NCBI GenBank assembly: GCA_003476595.1
Contig: DMTU01000073.1
Coordinates: 1-5,406, forward strand
Length of the DNA stretch: 5,406 nt
Reading direction: 5' to 3'
DNA from: Acidimicrobiaceae bacterium
GTDB lineage: Bacteria > Actinomycetota > Acidimicrobiia > Acidimicrobiales > Salinilacustritrichaceae
Position 1 is the first letter of the stretch, and each line of letters starts with the position of its first letter. The notes under the pieces were generated by a model, which worked only from the letters and a program-made list of their open reading frames with translations, was not told the DNA's origin and made no database searches. Positions 1 through 5,406 of the stretch are shown one piece after another. Position numbers and translations under genes: made by a program.

Positions 1-1017
1 GTCCAGCTGGCGTCCGCCGTGGTTGGACAGCACCACGCCGTCGGCACCGTGGTCCACCACTTTGCGGGCGTCCTCGACGGTCTGGATGCCCTTGACCACG
101 AGCTTGCCTTTCCAGGTGTCCCGCAGCCAGTCGAGGTCCTCGAACGTGAGCGTCGGATCGAACATGGAGTTGATCAGGTCCGCGACGGTTCCGGTGTAGC
201 GCGAAAGCGAGGCGAAGGTCAGCGGCTCGTGGGTGAGGAAGTTGAACCACCACTCCGGCCGGTAGGAGGCGTCCAGCACGGTCTTGATCGTCAGTGCCGG
301 TGGGATGGTCATGCCGTTCCGGACGTCGCGCAGCCGGGCCCCGGCGACGGCGGTGTCCACCGTGACCATCAGGGTGTCATTGCCGGCCCTGGCGGCCCGC
401 TCGATCAGTTCCAGCGAACGGTCCCGGTCCGTCCACAGGTAGAGCTGGAACCAGTTCCGGCCGTCCGGAGCGGCGGCGGCGACGTCCTCGATGGAGGCAG
501 TGCCCATGGTGGAGAGCGTGTAGGGGATGCCGGCGGCCGCGGCGGCCTGGGAACCGGCGTACTCACCCTCAGACTGCATCATCCGGGTGAATCCGGTGGG
601 TGCGATGCCGACCGGCAGCCGGGACGTCTTGCCCAGGATGTCGGTGGTCAGGTCCACTTTGGAGACGTTACGGAGGATGCCGGGGCGGAACTCGATGTCC
701 AGGAATGCCTCGCGGGCGCGGCGCAGGGTGATCTCCGCTTCGGCCGCGCCGTCGGTGTAGTCGAACGGGGCCTGCGGCGTGCGGCGCTTCGCCTGGTCGC
801 CGAGGTCCCAGATGGTGCTGGCACGCCGCAGCCTGGCGGCGCGGCCGAACTCGGGCTTCTTGAACTGCATCAGCGGGGCGAGGTCCGAGTACTTGGGGAC
901 GCGGCGCTTCAGTGCCGGAATCCGACCCGGAGTGGCCGCGGCGGAGTGAGTGCCCGCGCCGGTGTCTTGGGGTTGTGTGGGCGCCTCGGGGTTGCCGGGT
1001 TCGATGGTCTGCGTCAT
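1..1017 (-). CDS. lldD: FMN-dependent L-lactate dehydrogenase / alpha-hydroxy-acid oxidase, 3' end outside window
   Basis: Oxidises L-lactate (or a close 2-hydroxy acid) to the 2-keto acid using FMN, usually passing electrons to the respiratory chain. The frame is open from ATG at 1017 to position 1, giving 339 residues; the family in Arthrobacter-type bacteria is somewhat over 400, so the C-terminus is missing at the window edge. Visible family motifs in order: FDYTDGAAE (about 85-93, substrate tyrosine Y87), PVGIAPTG (135-142, FMN binding), NWFQLY (188-193), [13 protein letters not shown] (219-231), VKGI with the FMN lysine K309, and SNHGGRQLD at the edge with catalytic H333 and substrate arginine R336. 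The N-terminal 40 or so residues are a low-complexity extension before the TIM barrel. The start is supported by GGAGG five bases upstream (1023-1027). A divergent GntR-type repressor start and two operators lie upstream, typical of lactate-inducible lldD. Exact substrate is inferred. Confidence 0.95.
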   Translation of the reverse strand, partial: MTQTIEPGNPEAPTQPQDTGAGTHSAAATPGRIPALKRRVPKYSDLAPLMQFKKPEFGRAARLRRASTIWDLGDQAKRRTPQAPFDYTDGAAEAEITLRRAREAFLDIEFRPGILRNVSKVDLTTDILGKTSRLPVGIAPTGFTRMMQSEGEYAGSQAAAAAGIPYTLSTMGTASIEDVAAAAPDGRNWFQLYLWTDRDRSLELIERAARAGNDTLMVTVDTAVAGARLRDVRNGMTIPPALTIKTVLDASYRPEWWFNFLTHEPLTFASLSRYTGTVADLINSMFDPTLTFEDLDWLRDTWKGKLVVKGIQTVEDARKVVDHGADGVVLSNHGGRQLD

Positions 1018-1022
1018 TGCTG

Positions 1023-1027
1023 CCTCC
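1023..1027 (-). promoter_or_regulatory. Ribosome binding site of lldD
   Basis: On the minus strand GGAGG is followed by CAGCA and then the ATG at 1017, a five-base spacing. This decides the start of the lactate dehydrogenase. Confidence 0.75.
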
Positions 1028-1083
1028 GGGCAGGTCTCGTGGTCCTGGATGTCGGGATCGCCCCAAATAGCACTGCGGGGGAT

Positions 1084-1098
1084 TGTGGTCCAACCACA
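1084..1098. promoter_or_regulatory. GntR/FadR-type operator 1
   Basis: TGTGGTCCAACCACA is a perfect inverted repeat (TGTGGT / ACCACA) around CCA. Its core, TGGTCCAACCA, fits the TNGTNNNACNA pattern known for FadR-subfamily GntR regulators, including LldR-like proteins. It covers the expected transcription start of lldD (near 1091) and touches the last base of its -10 element, so binding should block transcription initiation. The repressor is inferred to be the GntR protein whose start lies at 1140. Confidence 0.85.
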
Positions 1099-1126
1099 GT
1101 CTAGGCCTGTGGTCCAACCACATCAA
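1098..1126 (-). promoter_or_regulatory. Predicted sigma-70-type promoter of lldD
   Basis: Read on the minus strand, TTGATG (1126-1121) is a -35 and TAGACT (1103-1098) a -10, separated by exactly 17 bases; each matches four of six consensus positions. Transcription would begin near 1091, giving a leader of about 73 bases before the ATG at 1017. Placement of operator 2 between the two boxes and operator 1 over the start supports this as the regulated promoter. The call is from pattern only. Confidence 0.6.
1108..1122. promoter_or_regulatory. GntR/FadR-type operator 2
   Basis: This is an exact second copy of the 15-base palindrome at 1084-1098, with centres 24 bases apart. It fills most of the spacer between the -35 and -10 elements of the minus-strand lldD promoter and overlaps the inner end of the -35. 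It also lies just upstream of the plus-strand GntR start, so it could mediate autoregulation. The two-site arrangement suggests cooperative binding of two dimers. Confidence 0.85.
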
Positions 1127-1127
1127 G

Positions 1128-1133
1128 TAGGAT
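1128..1133 (+). promoter_or_regulatory. AGGA Shine-Dalgarno or leaderless -10 (TAGGAT) for the GntR start
   Basis: TAGGAT lies six bases before the ATG at 1140. It can be read as AGGA at 1129-1132 with a seven-base spacing to the start codon, or as a -10 box placing the transcript start at the A of the ATG (leaderless, common in actinobacteria). No good -35 lies 16-18 bases upstream, so the ribosome-binding reading is at least as likely. Confidence 0.4.
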
Positions 1134-1139
1134 GGGCCC

Positions 1140-1256
1140 ATGCGTACCCACCAGCTTGTCCTGCAGTGGATTGAGGGCCAGCTCTCCAGCGGTCAGCTGG
1201 CCCTGGGCGGACGGCTCCCGGCCGAGCGTGCCCTCGCCGAGCAGCTCCAGGTCTCC
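1140..1256 (+). pseudogene. GntR-family (FadR/LldR-like) regulator, N-terminal fragment
   Basis: In its intact form this would be the repressor of the divergent lldD, binding the two operators at 1084-1122 and released by lactate. Residues 1-39 hold the first helix (THQLVLQWIEGQL), the beta-hairpin region GGRLPAERALAEQL and QVS, where family members normally continue with R-T-S-V-R-E-A, the recognition helix. The sequence stops matching the family right there. Divergent placement, operator type and codon use agree with lldD, so this piece belongs to the left-hand genome. Whether the true gene is lldR cannot be shown without its C-terminal FCD domain. Confidence 0.8.
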
Positions 1257-1712
1257 AGCGCCATCGGGGCGTTCCTCGTCGGGCTCGCCCTGTCCGGGCC
1301 GGTGCAGCACCGCGCGACGGTGCTCGTCGAGCCGCTGCGCAACCTCTTCGCCCCCATCTTCTTCCTCTTCTTCTCCTTCGGCATCGCCCCGCGCTCGCTC
1401 GTGGACGTGCTGCTGCCCGCCCTCGCCCTCGCCGTCGTGAGCGCGGCGACCAAGATGCTCTCGGGGTGGGTCGCCGCCGGGCGATCCGGCATCGGGGTCC
1501 GGGGCCGCGTCCGTGCCGGCACGGCGCTGATCGCCCGGGGCGAGTTCTCCATCGTGATCGCGTCCCTCGGCGTGAGCACCGTGGACGGTGCCGACCTCGG
1601 CGCGTTCGCGGCCGCCTACGTGCTCATCACCGCGGTGCTCGGCCCGATGGCGGCCAAGTACGCCGACCGCATCCCCGTCCCCGCGAGGCTGGCGAGCACG
1701 GCGTCGACCTGA
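1140..1712 (+). CDS. Chimeric reading frame: GntR repressor N-terminus joined in frame to C-terminal half of a CPA2 cation:proton antiporter
   Basis: The open frame encodes 190 residues. Residues 1-39 are the start of a GntR-family winged helix-turn-helix (LPAERALAEQLQVS at 26-39). From about residue 40 the protein becomes membrane antiporter: AIGAFLVGLALSG (41-53), NLFAPIFFLFFSFGIAP, a hydrophobic stretch near LLPALALAVVSAATK, the RGEFSIVIA motif typical of KefB/NapA-type CPA2 exchangers, and a last hydrophobic helix before KYADRIPVP. Neither half is complete: the regulator lacks its recognition helix and effector domain, and the antiporter lacks the N-terminal helices that carry the ion-binding aspartate. 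No family known to me joins these domains, and codon use changes at the join (6 of 39 codons end in A or T before it, none of the next 75 after it). It is most likely not a real gene; an automatic annotation would probably call it an antiporter. Confidence 0.6.
   Translation: MRTHQLVLQWIEGQLSSGQLALGGRLPAERALAEQLQVSSAIGAFLVGLALSGPVQHRATVLVEPLRNLFAPIFFLFFSFGIAPRSLVDVLLPALALAVVSAATKMLSGWVAAGRSGIGVRGRVRAGTALIARGEFSIVIASLGVSTVDGADLGAFAAAYVLITAVLGPMAAKYADRIPVPARLASTAST
1251..1260. other. Junction between two unrelated sequences
   Basis: Within GTCTCCAGCG the plus-strand protein changes from GntR (QVS, then normally R-T-S) to antiporter (VS-S-A-I-G-A-F). Both parent proteins would plausibly read V-S here, so a match of about six to nine bases could have served as the join. 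Third-position base composition changes sharply at this point. The exact breakpoint cannot be placed inside the shared bases. Confidence 0.75.
1257..1712 (+). pseudogene. CPA2-family cation:proton antiporter, C-terminal fragment
   Basis: About 151 residues of a Na+ or K+/H+ exchanger of the inner membrane. The GAFLVGLALSG opening corresponds to the GAFLAG segment that in KefC-like proteins follows the ion-binding FQD helix, so roughly the first half of a protein of about 380-400 residues is absent. Four or five hydrophobic segments follow, with RGEFSIVIASLGV as the clearest family motif. The frame ends at TGA 1710-1712 with no TrkA-N/RCK domain, as in short actinobacterial members. It converges on the PPOX gene with six bases between. 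It has no start codon of its own at the family position. Confidence 0.8.
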
Positions 1713-1722
1713 GCGCCCTCAG
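1709..1722. terminator. Weak hairpin spanning two convergent stop codons
   Basis: CTGAG (1709-1713) and CTCAG (1718-1722) form a five-base-pair stem with a four-base loop, containing both the TGA of the antiporter and the stop of the PPOX gene on the opposite strand. It is short and has no T run on either side, so a role as a bidirectional terminator is only a possibility. Confidence 0.25.
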
Positions 1723-2147
1723 CTCGCGTCGGGGACGATCCGCCGGCCGGAGATCTCCTCGGCCCGGATCTGGACCCAGTCCTCCCGCTCGACCGAGTCG
1801 GCCCACGGGTGCAGCTCCAGCTTCTCGAGCTCCTCGGGGTCGTCGGCGAGGTCGGCGACGCCACGCACCAGCACGCTCCAGCCGGTTCGCTCGATGACGT
1901 CGAAGCTGTCCACCTGGAAGGCCACGGGCTCGGCCATGAGCGCCTCGTGGAGGAGCGAGCCACGCAGTGTCCGGAACACGATCCGGTGCCCGACGACCGC
2001 GTGGTTGACGGGGAGCACCATCGGCTCACCCGCCTCGTTGAACGCGACCCGTCCCACGGGCGAGTCGGCGAGGAGCTGCCAGCACTCCTCCGGGGCGATG
2101 ACCTCCAGGCCCTGGTGGTCGAGACTGGTTCCTCCGGTGCTGTCCAT
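1719..2147 (-). CDS. Pyridoxamine 5'-phosphate oxidase (PPOX) family flavin-binding protein
   Basis: A 142-residue cytosolic protein of the split-barrel FMN-binding fold. Typical sequence of the actinobacterial Pyridox_oxase_2-like group is seen: SPVGRVAFNEAGEPMVLPVNHAV (29-51), where the barrel begins, then RIVFRTLRGSLL (55-66) with the residues that usually contact flavin phosphate, VAFQVDSFD (75-83), and GWSVLVRGVADLA (89-101). The C-terminus keeps the WVQIRAEEISGRRI ending common in this group. Members bind FMN, F420 or haem, and most have no defined substrate; vitamin B6 synthesis should not be assumed because true PdxH proteins are longer. The ATG at 2147 begins just before the conserved domain; only a weak GGGAC precedes it. 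The same frame stays open further upstream, but that part overlaps gluconokinase and looks like random GC-rich coding. It is 56 bases downstream of gluconokinase on the same strand. Confidence 0.88.
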   Translation of the reverse strand: MDSTGGTSLDHQGLEVIAPEECWQLLADSPVGRVAFNEAGEPMVLPVNHAVVGHRIVFRTLRGSLLHEALMAEPVAFQVDSFDVIERTGWSVLVRGVADLADDPEELEKLELHPWADSVEREDWVQIRAEEISGRRIVPDAS

Positions 2148-2203
2148 GTCCCGATCGTGCCGGTCGCGCCACCCCCTGCGACAGGGTCCTCGGTCCCGAC
2201 CCG

Positions 2204-2710
2204 CTACTCCTGGGCCACTCGCAGGATGTCGTCGACCACGGACGCCACGGGGGCCTCGCCGTCCACGACGGCGTGGTGCTCGCCCGACGGGTGCTCCAGG
2301 TCGGCGAGCTGGCTGTGGAGCAGCTCGGCGGGCATGAAGTGCTCGGTGCGGCTCGCCAGGCGCCGGGCCAGCTCCTCGGGGCCGACCTCGAGGTGCACCA
2401 GCGCCACGTCGGGTGCGGCGTCGAGCAGGCGGACGCGGTGCTGGCGCCGCAGCGCCGAGCACGCCAGCACGACCCGGTCGCCGGATCGGGCCCGATGGGC
2501 CAGCTCGGCGACCAGGGTGTCGATCCACGGGTCTCGGTCGGCGTCGGTGAGGGGCTCGCCATCGGCCATCTTCTGGCGGTTGGCCTCCGGGTGGAAGTCG
2601 TCGGCGTCGAGCAGGACCGCGCCGATCCGATCGGCCAGCGCGCGCCCGACCGTGGACTTGCCGGCACCCGAGACGCCGGTGAGCACCAGCGTCTGGGGCG
2701 CAGCCGTCAT
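2204..2710 (-). CDS. gntK: Gluconokinase
   Basis: Phosphorylates D-gluconate with ATP to 6-phosphogluconate, feeding the pentose phosphate pathway (or Entner-Doudoroff pathway where present); cytosolic. The 168-residue length is normal for the GntK family. Visible are the P-loop GVSGAGKST (12-20), the substrate segment DADDFHPEANRQKMADGEPL (35-54) followed by TDADRDPW, ACSALRRQHR (83-92) and the lid region RTEHFMPAELLHSQLADLE (121-139), all diagnostic. The ATG at 2710 sits ten residues before the P-loop; no strong Shine-Dalgarno is seen, only GGG at short distance. It follows the alcohol dehydrogenase by 27 bases on the same strand, which suggests co-transcription. No gluconate permease or GntR-type regulator of gluconate genes is present in the window. 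Confidence 0.95.
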   Translation of the reverse strand: MTAAPQTLVLTGVSGAGKSTVGRALADRIGAVLLDADDFHPEANRQKMADGEPLTDADRDPWIDTLVAELAHRARSGDRVVLACSALRRQHRVRLLDAAPDVALVHLEVGPEELARRLASRTEHFMPAELLHSQLADLEHPSGEHHAVVDGEAPVASVVDDILRVAQE

Positions 2711-2737
2711 GGACCCGAGGCTACGGGGCCGACGACC

Positions 2738-3781
2738 TCACGACGTCGGGACGATGACCGCCCGGCCCTCGATCTCGCCGGCCGCGAGGCGCTCGTAGAC
2801 CGACGGGGCCTCGTCGAGGTCGAAGCGGGTGACGTGGGGGGTGATGATCCCCGACCGAGCCATGGCGAGCACCTCGTGCAGCTCGGGCAGGCTGCCCCAG
2901 TACGTCGTGGCGACCGACACCTCGTAGGGGATGCTGAAGAAGCTCATCGGCAGCGTGCCGCCGGCGATGCCCACGATGGTGAGCTGCCCGAGCACGCGGC
3001 TGGCGGCGGCGCCGAGCGCGAGGGTCGCGTCCGCGCCCACGCAGTCCAGCACCACGTCGGCTCCCTGGCCGCCGGAGAGGTCGCGGATGGTGGCCGCAGC
3101 CTCGTCGTCGGAGACCACGCCGTGGTGCGCGCCGACGGATTCGGCGAGGCGGAGCGCCTCCGGTCGCTGATCGACGGCGATCACGGTGGCGGGGCTGAGG
3201 GCCCGCAGCATCTGCACGGCCATGTGGCCGAGGCCGCCGACGCCGATGACCACCGCCGTCGTCCCCGGCGTCAGCAGCGGGAGTCCCCGCTTGACGGCGT
3301 GGTAGGGCGTGAGGCCGGCGTCGGTGAGCGGCGCCGCCTCCGCGGGGTCGAGATCGCCGATGGGCACGACGTGGCGGACGGCCGGCACCACCATGTAGGG
3401 CGCCATGCCGCCGTCGGCGCCGAGGCCACCGACCGCGCCGCCGGTGAGGTCGGGGCGCTCGCAGTAGTTCTCCATGCCGAGCGCGCAGCGCCGGCAGAGC
3501 CCGCAGCCCCACGGTCCGTAGACGGCGACGGCTTCACCGACCTCCAGCCCCGAGACGCCCGCGCCGAGCGCCTCCACCCATCCGGCGTTCTCGTGACCGA
3601 GGGTGAAGGGCGGGTTCCACGGCATCATGCCGGGCTCGAAGTCGTGCATCAGGTGCAGGTCCGAGTGGCACGCCCCCGCGCCGCCGACGCGGATCAGCAC
3701 CTCTCCCGGTCCCGGCTCGGGCTGGTCGACCTCGACCAGCTCGCCTGGCTGCTTGAACGCGGTCAGCTGCAGGGCCTTCAT
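2738..3781 (-). CDS. Zinc-dependent, NAD-linked medium-chain alcohol dehydrogenase (Rhodococcus ADH-A-like)
   Basis: Interconverts alcohols and aldehydes or ketones with NAD(H). The 347 residues match the length of the ADH-A group from Rhodococcus, and the sequence follows it closely from my memory (AVAVYGPWGCG, PLTDAGLTPYHA, TAVVIGVGGLGH). Catalytic zinc ligands C38, H63 (in GHE) and D154 are present, as are the four structural zinc cysteines C93, C96, C99 and C107. The Rossmann motif GVGGLG is at 180-185, with an acidic D204 at the end of the second strand, which favours NAD over NADP. The start at 3781 is set by AGGAGG six bases upstream (3788-3793); the frame stays open to 3919, but that extension would overlap the upstream gene and lacks family similarity. 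The physiological substrate is unknown; secondary alcohols are likely by analogy with ADH-A. Confidence 0.93.
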   Translation of the reverse strand: MKALQLTAFKQPGELVEVDQPEPGPGEVLIRVGGAGACHSDLHLMHDFEPGMMPWNPPFTLGHENAGWVEALGAGVSGLEVGEAVAVYGPWGCGLCRRCALGMENYCERPDLTGGAVGGLGADGGMAPYMVVPAVRHVVPIGDLDPAEAAPLTDAGLTPYHAVKRGLPLLTPGTTAVVIGVGGLGHMAVQMLRALSPATVIAVDQRPEALRLAESVGAHHGVVSDDEAAATIRDLSGGQGADVVLDCVGADATLALGAAASRVLGQLTIVGIAGGTLPMSFFSIPYEVSVATTYWGSLPELHEVLAMARSGIITPHVTRFDLDEAPSVYERLAAGEIEGRAVIVPTS

Positions 3782-3787
3782 CGGACG

Positions 3788-3793
3788 CCTCCT
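3788..3793 (-). promoter_or_regulatory. Ribosome binding site of the alcohol dehydrogenase
   Basis: A perfect AGGAGG on the minus strand, with a six-base spacer to the ATG at 3781, settles the start against the longer open frame reaching 3919. The 79 bases between this gene and the previous one show no clear promoter or terminator. Confidence 0.85.
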
Positions 3794-3860
3794 CGATCGG
3801 TGATCCCGCCACCCTCGCGCACGGTTCCGACCTTGCCCAGGGTCTCGGGTCCCGGCCCCG

Positions 3861-5000
3861 TCAGGGGTCGGGGGGACTCGCGTCGAGGGCCCGGGCCGCA
3901 TCAGGGTCGTCGAGGTCACCTTCGTCGAGCGCCCGCACCGCGACCCCGGCGCGGACGGCCACGGCCACGAGTGGCACGGCGATGAAGGCCCCGGCGATGC
4001 CGGCGATGGCGGCGCCGGTCGTGAGGGCCAGGATCACGACCAGCGGGTGGAGCTGGAGGGCCTTGCCGTAGATGACGGGGGCGAGCAGGTCGTTGTCGAG
4101 CTGTTGCACCACGACCGCCACGATCGCCACGATGCCGGCCGCCGCCGTGCCCCCGGTGACGAGGGTGACGGAGACGGCGATGATCCCGGCGGCGATCGCG
4201 CCGACGAAGGGGAAGAAGGCCGAGACGAACGTGAGGGCGGCCACCGGCAGGGCCAGGTCGGCGCCGACGATCAGCATCGTGGCGCCGATCACGACACCTT
4301 CGACGACGCCCAGCGCAGCCGCGCCGCGCAGGTAGCCGCCGAGGGCGCGCCACGCGCCGTTGCCCGCGGCGCGCAGCTGGACCTGGCGCGGCTCGGAGAA
4401 CCGCGACAGCACGGCTCGCTGGATCATCGGTCCGTCCTTGACCACGAAGAAGGTGACGACGAGCGCCAGCAGCAGCCCGGCGAGGACCTCACCGGCCAGC
4501 GTGGCCCCGTCCACCACCGCACCCTCGGAGATGCTGGCGCTGTCGGCCGCCTCCTCGATGCGCGCACGGGCATCCACGACGAAGTCCTCGCTCAGGCCGA
4601 GCGGACCGTCGATGAGCCACTCCTGGACGTCGTCGGCCGCGGTCTCGAGGGTGGTGTCGAGGCCGGAGAACTCGTCGATGAGCGGGGGGACGATGACCCA
4701 GCCGACGAAGAACACGGTGCCGAAGAACACGGCGACCGTGCCGAGCATGGCGAGCGGCACCGGGACGCCGCGGTCGGTGAAGAGCTTGCGCACCGGGATG
4801 AGGACGGTGGCGAGGAGCAGCGCGATGCCGACCGGCAGCAGCACGATCCGCAGCTGCGCGGCGACGATGCCGGTGGCGTACACGGCGAGGCCGACGATGA
4901 GGAGCCGCCAGCTCCAGGCGGTGAGCACGTCGAGCCAGCGGGGCACACGCGGCGGCCCGGCGAGCTGCACCTGATCGGGACCGTCGGCGGGGCGCACCAT
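3861..5000 (-). CDS. AI-2E family transporter (PerM/YhhQ-like polytopic membrane protein)
   Basis: An inner-membrane protein of 379 residues from the ATG at 5000. The order is typical of the family: N-terminal hydrophobic segments at about 33-68 and 83-106, a soluble region (107-165) rich in acidic residues, a segment at 168-188 ending FFVVKDG, then a C-terminal hydrophobic half with FVSAFFPFVGAIAAGI (258-273), QQLDNDLLAPVIYGKALQLH (299-318) and GIAGAFIAVPLVAV (334-347), the most conserved family motifs. The acidic tail after 358 is not conserved. Only a few members have been tied to autoinducer-2 export; others act as Na+(Li+)/H+ antiporters, so the substrate is unknown. AGGGTG at a six-base spacing supports ATG 5000; a GTG at 5009 would add three residues. 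It lies 22 bases after the PhoU-like gene and is probably co-transcribed with it. Confidence 0.9.
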   Translation of the reverse strand: MVRPADGPDQVQLAGPPRVPRWLDVLTAWSWRLLIVGLAVYATGIVAAQLRIVLLPVGIALLLATVLIPVRKLFTDRGVPVPLAMLGTVAVFFGTVFFVGWVIVPPLIDEFSGLDTTLETAADDVQEWLIDGPLGLSEDFVVDARARIEEAADSASISEGAVVDGATLAGEVLAGLLLALVVTFFVVKDGPMIQRAVLSRFSEPRQVQLRAAGNGAWRALGGYLRGAAALGVVEGVVIGATMLIVGADLALPVAALTFVSAFFPFVGAIAAGIIAVSVTLVTGGTAAAGIVAIVAVVVQQLDNDLLAPVIYGKALQLHPLVVILALTTGAAIAGIAGAFIAVPLVAVAVRAGVAVRALDEGDLDDPDAARALDASPPDP

Positions 5001-5022
5001 GGGCGTCACCCTGCCACGCCGG

Positions 5023-5406
5023 TCACTCGTCGAGGTCGACGTCCCCGGTGCGGTCGATGCCGGTGGCCGCCGTGGTGGCCACGCTCGTCAGGTTGGCGCA
5101 GATCCGCTTGAGGTAGCGGAACAGCATGGCGCGCGGCACGGCGTAGCGAGCGGGCGCGTCGGCGTGGATCAGGGCGTTGACCAGGCCGTCGAAGGTGGTC
5201 ATGAGCGCCTCGGCGCGCTCGCCCAACCCGTCCACGTCGGCGGTGTCCGGCTCGGCCAGGGCGTCGGCCGTGTCGGCGTAGAGCTGGGAGACCTGGCTGC
5301 GGAAGTCGAGGAACCGCTCGTAGTCGTCGGCTTCGCTGAACCGGACCCCCTCGGCGGCCAGGTCGAAGATGTTCTTGGCCTGGTCCCCGACCCGCTCGAG
5401 CTTCTT
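5023..5406 (-). CDS. PhoU-like domain protein, 5' end outside window
   Basis: The frame is open from the window edge at 5406 to TGA at 5023-5025, giving 127 C-terminal residues. KKLERVGDQAKNI (1-13) matches the PhoU signature of the form ExxxDxxxN, with E4 and D8 in the position of metal ligands. A second, similar helix, FRYLKRICANLTSVA (96-110), resembles the symmetric PhoU repeat but has K and A where the acidic ligands should be. The segment between (about 24-90) is predicted to be helical and acidic, as in three-helix PhoU bundles. PhoU proteins act in phosphate uptake control, while PhoU-like DUF47 proteins accompany Pit-type phosphate transporters; the missing N-terminus prevents a choice. 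The ending GDVDLDE is a short acidic tail. Upstream neighbours lie outside the window. Confidence 0.75.
   Translation of the reverse strand, partial: KKLERVGDQAKNIFDLAAEGVRFSEADDYERFLDFRSQVSQLYADTADALAEPDTADVDGLGERAEALMTTFDGLVNALIHADAPARYAVPRAMLFRYLKRICANLTSVATTAATGIDRTGDVDLDE

Noticed and set aside
19..1104. Plus-strand open frame of 361 codons opposite lldD
   Set aside because: It is the complement of a confidently identified gene, rich in G, R, V and H with no domain pattern; a by-product of high GC.
1140..1712. A new class of membrane-bound one-component regulator (DNA-binding domain plus transporter)
   Set aside because: The winged helix is cut before its recognition helix and the transporter lacks its ion-binding half; together with the codon shift this points to an artificial or accidental join.
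2148..2528. N-terminal extension of the PPOX frame to a start at 2528
   Set aside because: The extension overlaps gluconokinase and consists of arginine, proline and alanine runs; the conserved domain begins just after the ATG at 2147.
3856..3867. CCCC-GTCA-GGGG hairpin at the end of the AI-2E gene as a terminator
   Set aside because: The stem is only four pairs, overlaps the stop codon and has no T run; such matches are expected by chance at this GC content.
3782..3919. N-terminal extension of the alcohol dehydrogenase to 3919
   Set aside because: A perfect AGGAGG precedes the ATG at 3781 and ADH-A family proteins begin with MKALQ; the extension also overlaps the transporter gene.
2273..3985. 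Plus-strand open frame of 570 codons across gluconokinase and the alcohol dehydrogenase
   Set aside because: It lies opposite two genes with complete catalytic motifs and has a composition typical of antisense GC-rich frames (R, H, G, A repeats). Its length follows from the scarcity of stop codons.
4047..5111. Plus-strand open frame of 354 codons opposite the AI-2E transporter
   Set aside because: Its protein is mostly D, E, G, H and R, mirroring codons of the membrane protein on the other strand; no fold or family is recognisable.

Overview
The window is high-GC actinobacterial DNA that appears to be made of two genomes joined near position 1255. Left of that point the sequence matches what I recall of Arthrobacter/Pseudarthrobacter lactate-oxidation loci. 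It holds a 3'-truncated FMN-dependent L-lactate dehydrogenase (lldD type) on the minus strand, a divergent promoter region with two identical GntR-family operators, and the first 39 codons of a FadR/LldR-type GntR repressor on the plus strand. To the right, codons end almost only in G or C, and the genes suit a different, higher-GC actinobacterium. An acidimicrobial-type lineage is possible, but I cannot assign it from sequence alone.

Layout: lldD (1017 to 1, minus, runs off the left edge); operators and promoter (1084-1126); a chimeric plus-strand reading frame (1140-1712) that begins as the GntR repressor and continues in frame as the C-terminal half of a CPA2 cation:proton antiporter. Then comes a minus-strand series, in order of transcription: a PhoU-like protein (5406 to 5023, 5' end outside the window), an AI-2E/PerM-family membrane protein (5000 to 3861), a zinc-dependent alcohol dehydrogenase like Rhodococcus ADH-A (3781 to 2738), gluconokinase (2710 to 2204) and a PPOX-fold flavin-binding protein (2147 to 1719). 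The last gene converges on the antiporter remnant with six bases between the stop codons. There is no stretch over 300 bases without a gene, and I see no RNA genes, CRISPR arrays or insertion sequences.

Function: the left part is a coherent small regulon, in which a repressor would bind between and around the lldD promoter elements and respond to lactate or a related acid. The minus-strand series on the right has short gaps and may be one or two transcription units with housekeeping and carbon-metabolism roles (phosphate-linked regulation, membrane transport, alcohol/ketone redox, gluconate entry into the pentose phosphate pathway). I see no convincing new biological system. The most notable signal is the junction, which is most simply explained as an assembly or library chimera made through a few bases of shared sequence, though a real recombination cannot be excluded from the sequence alone.
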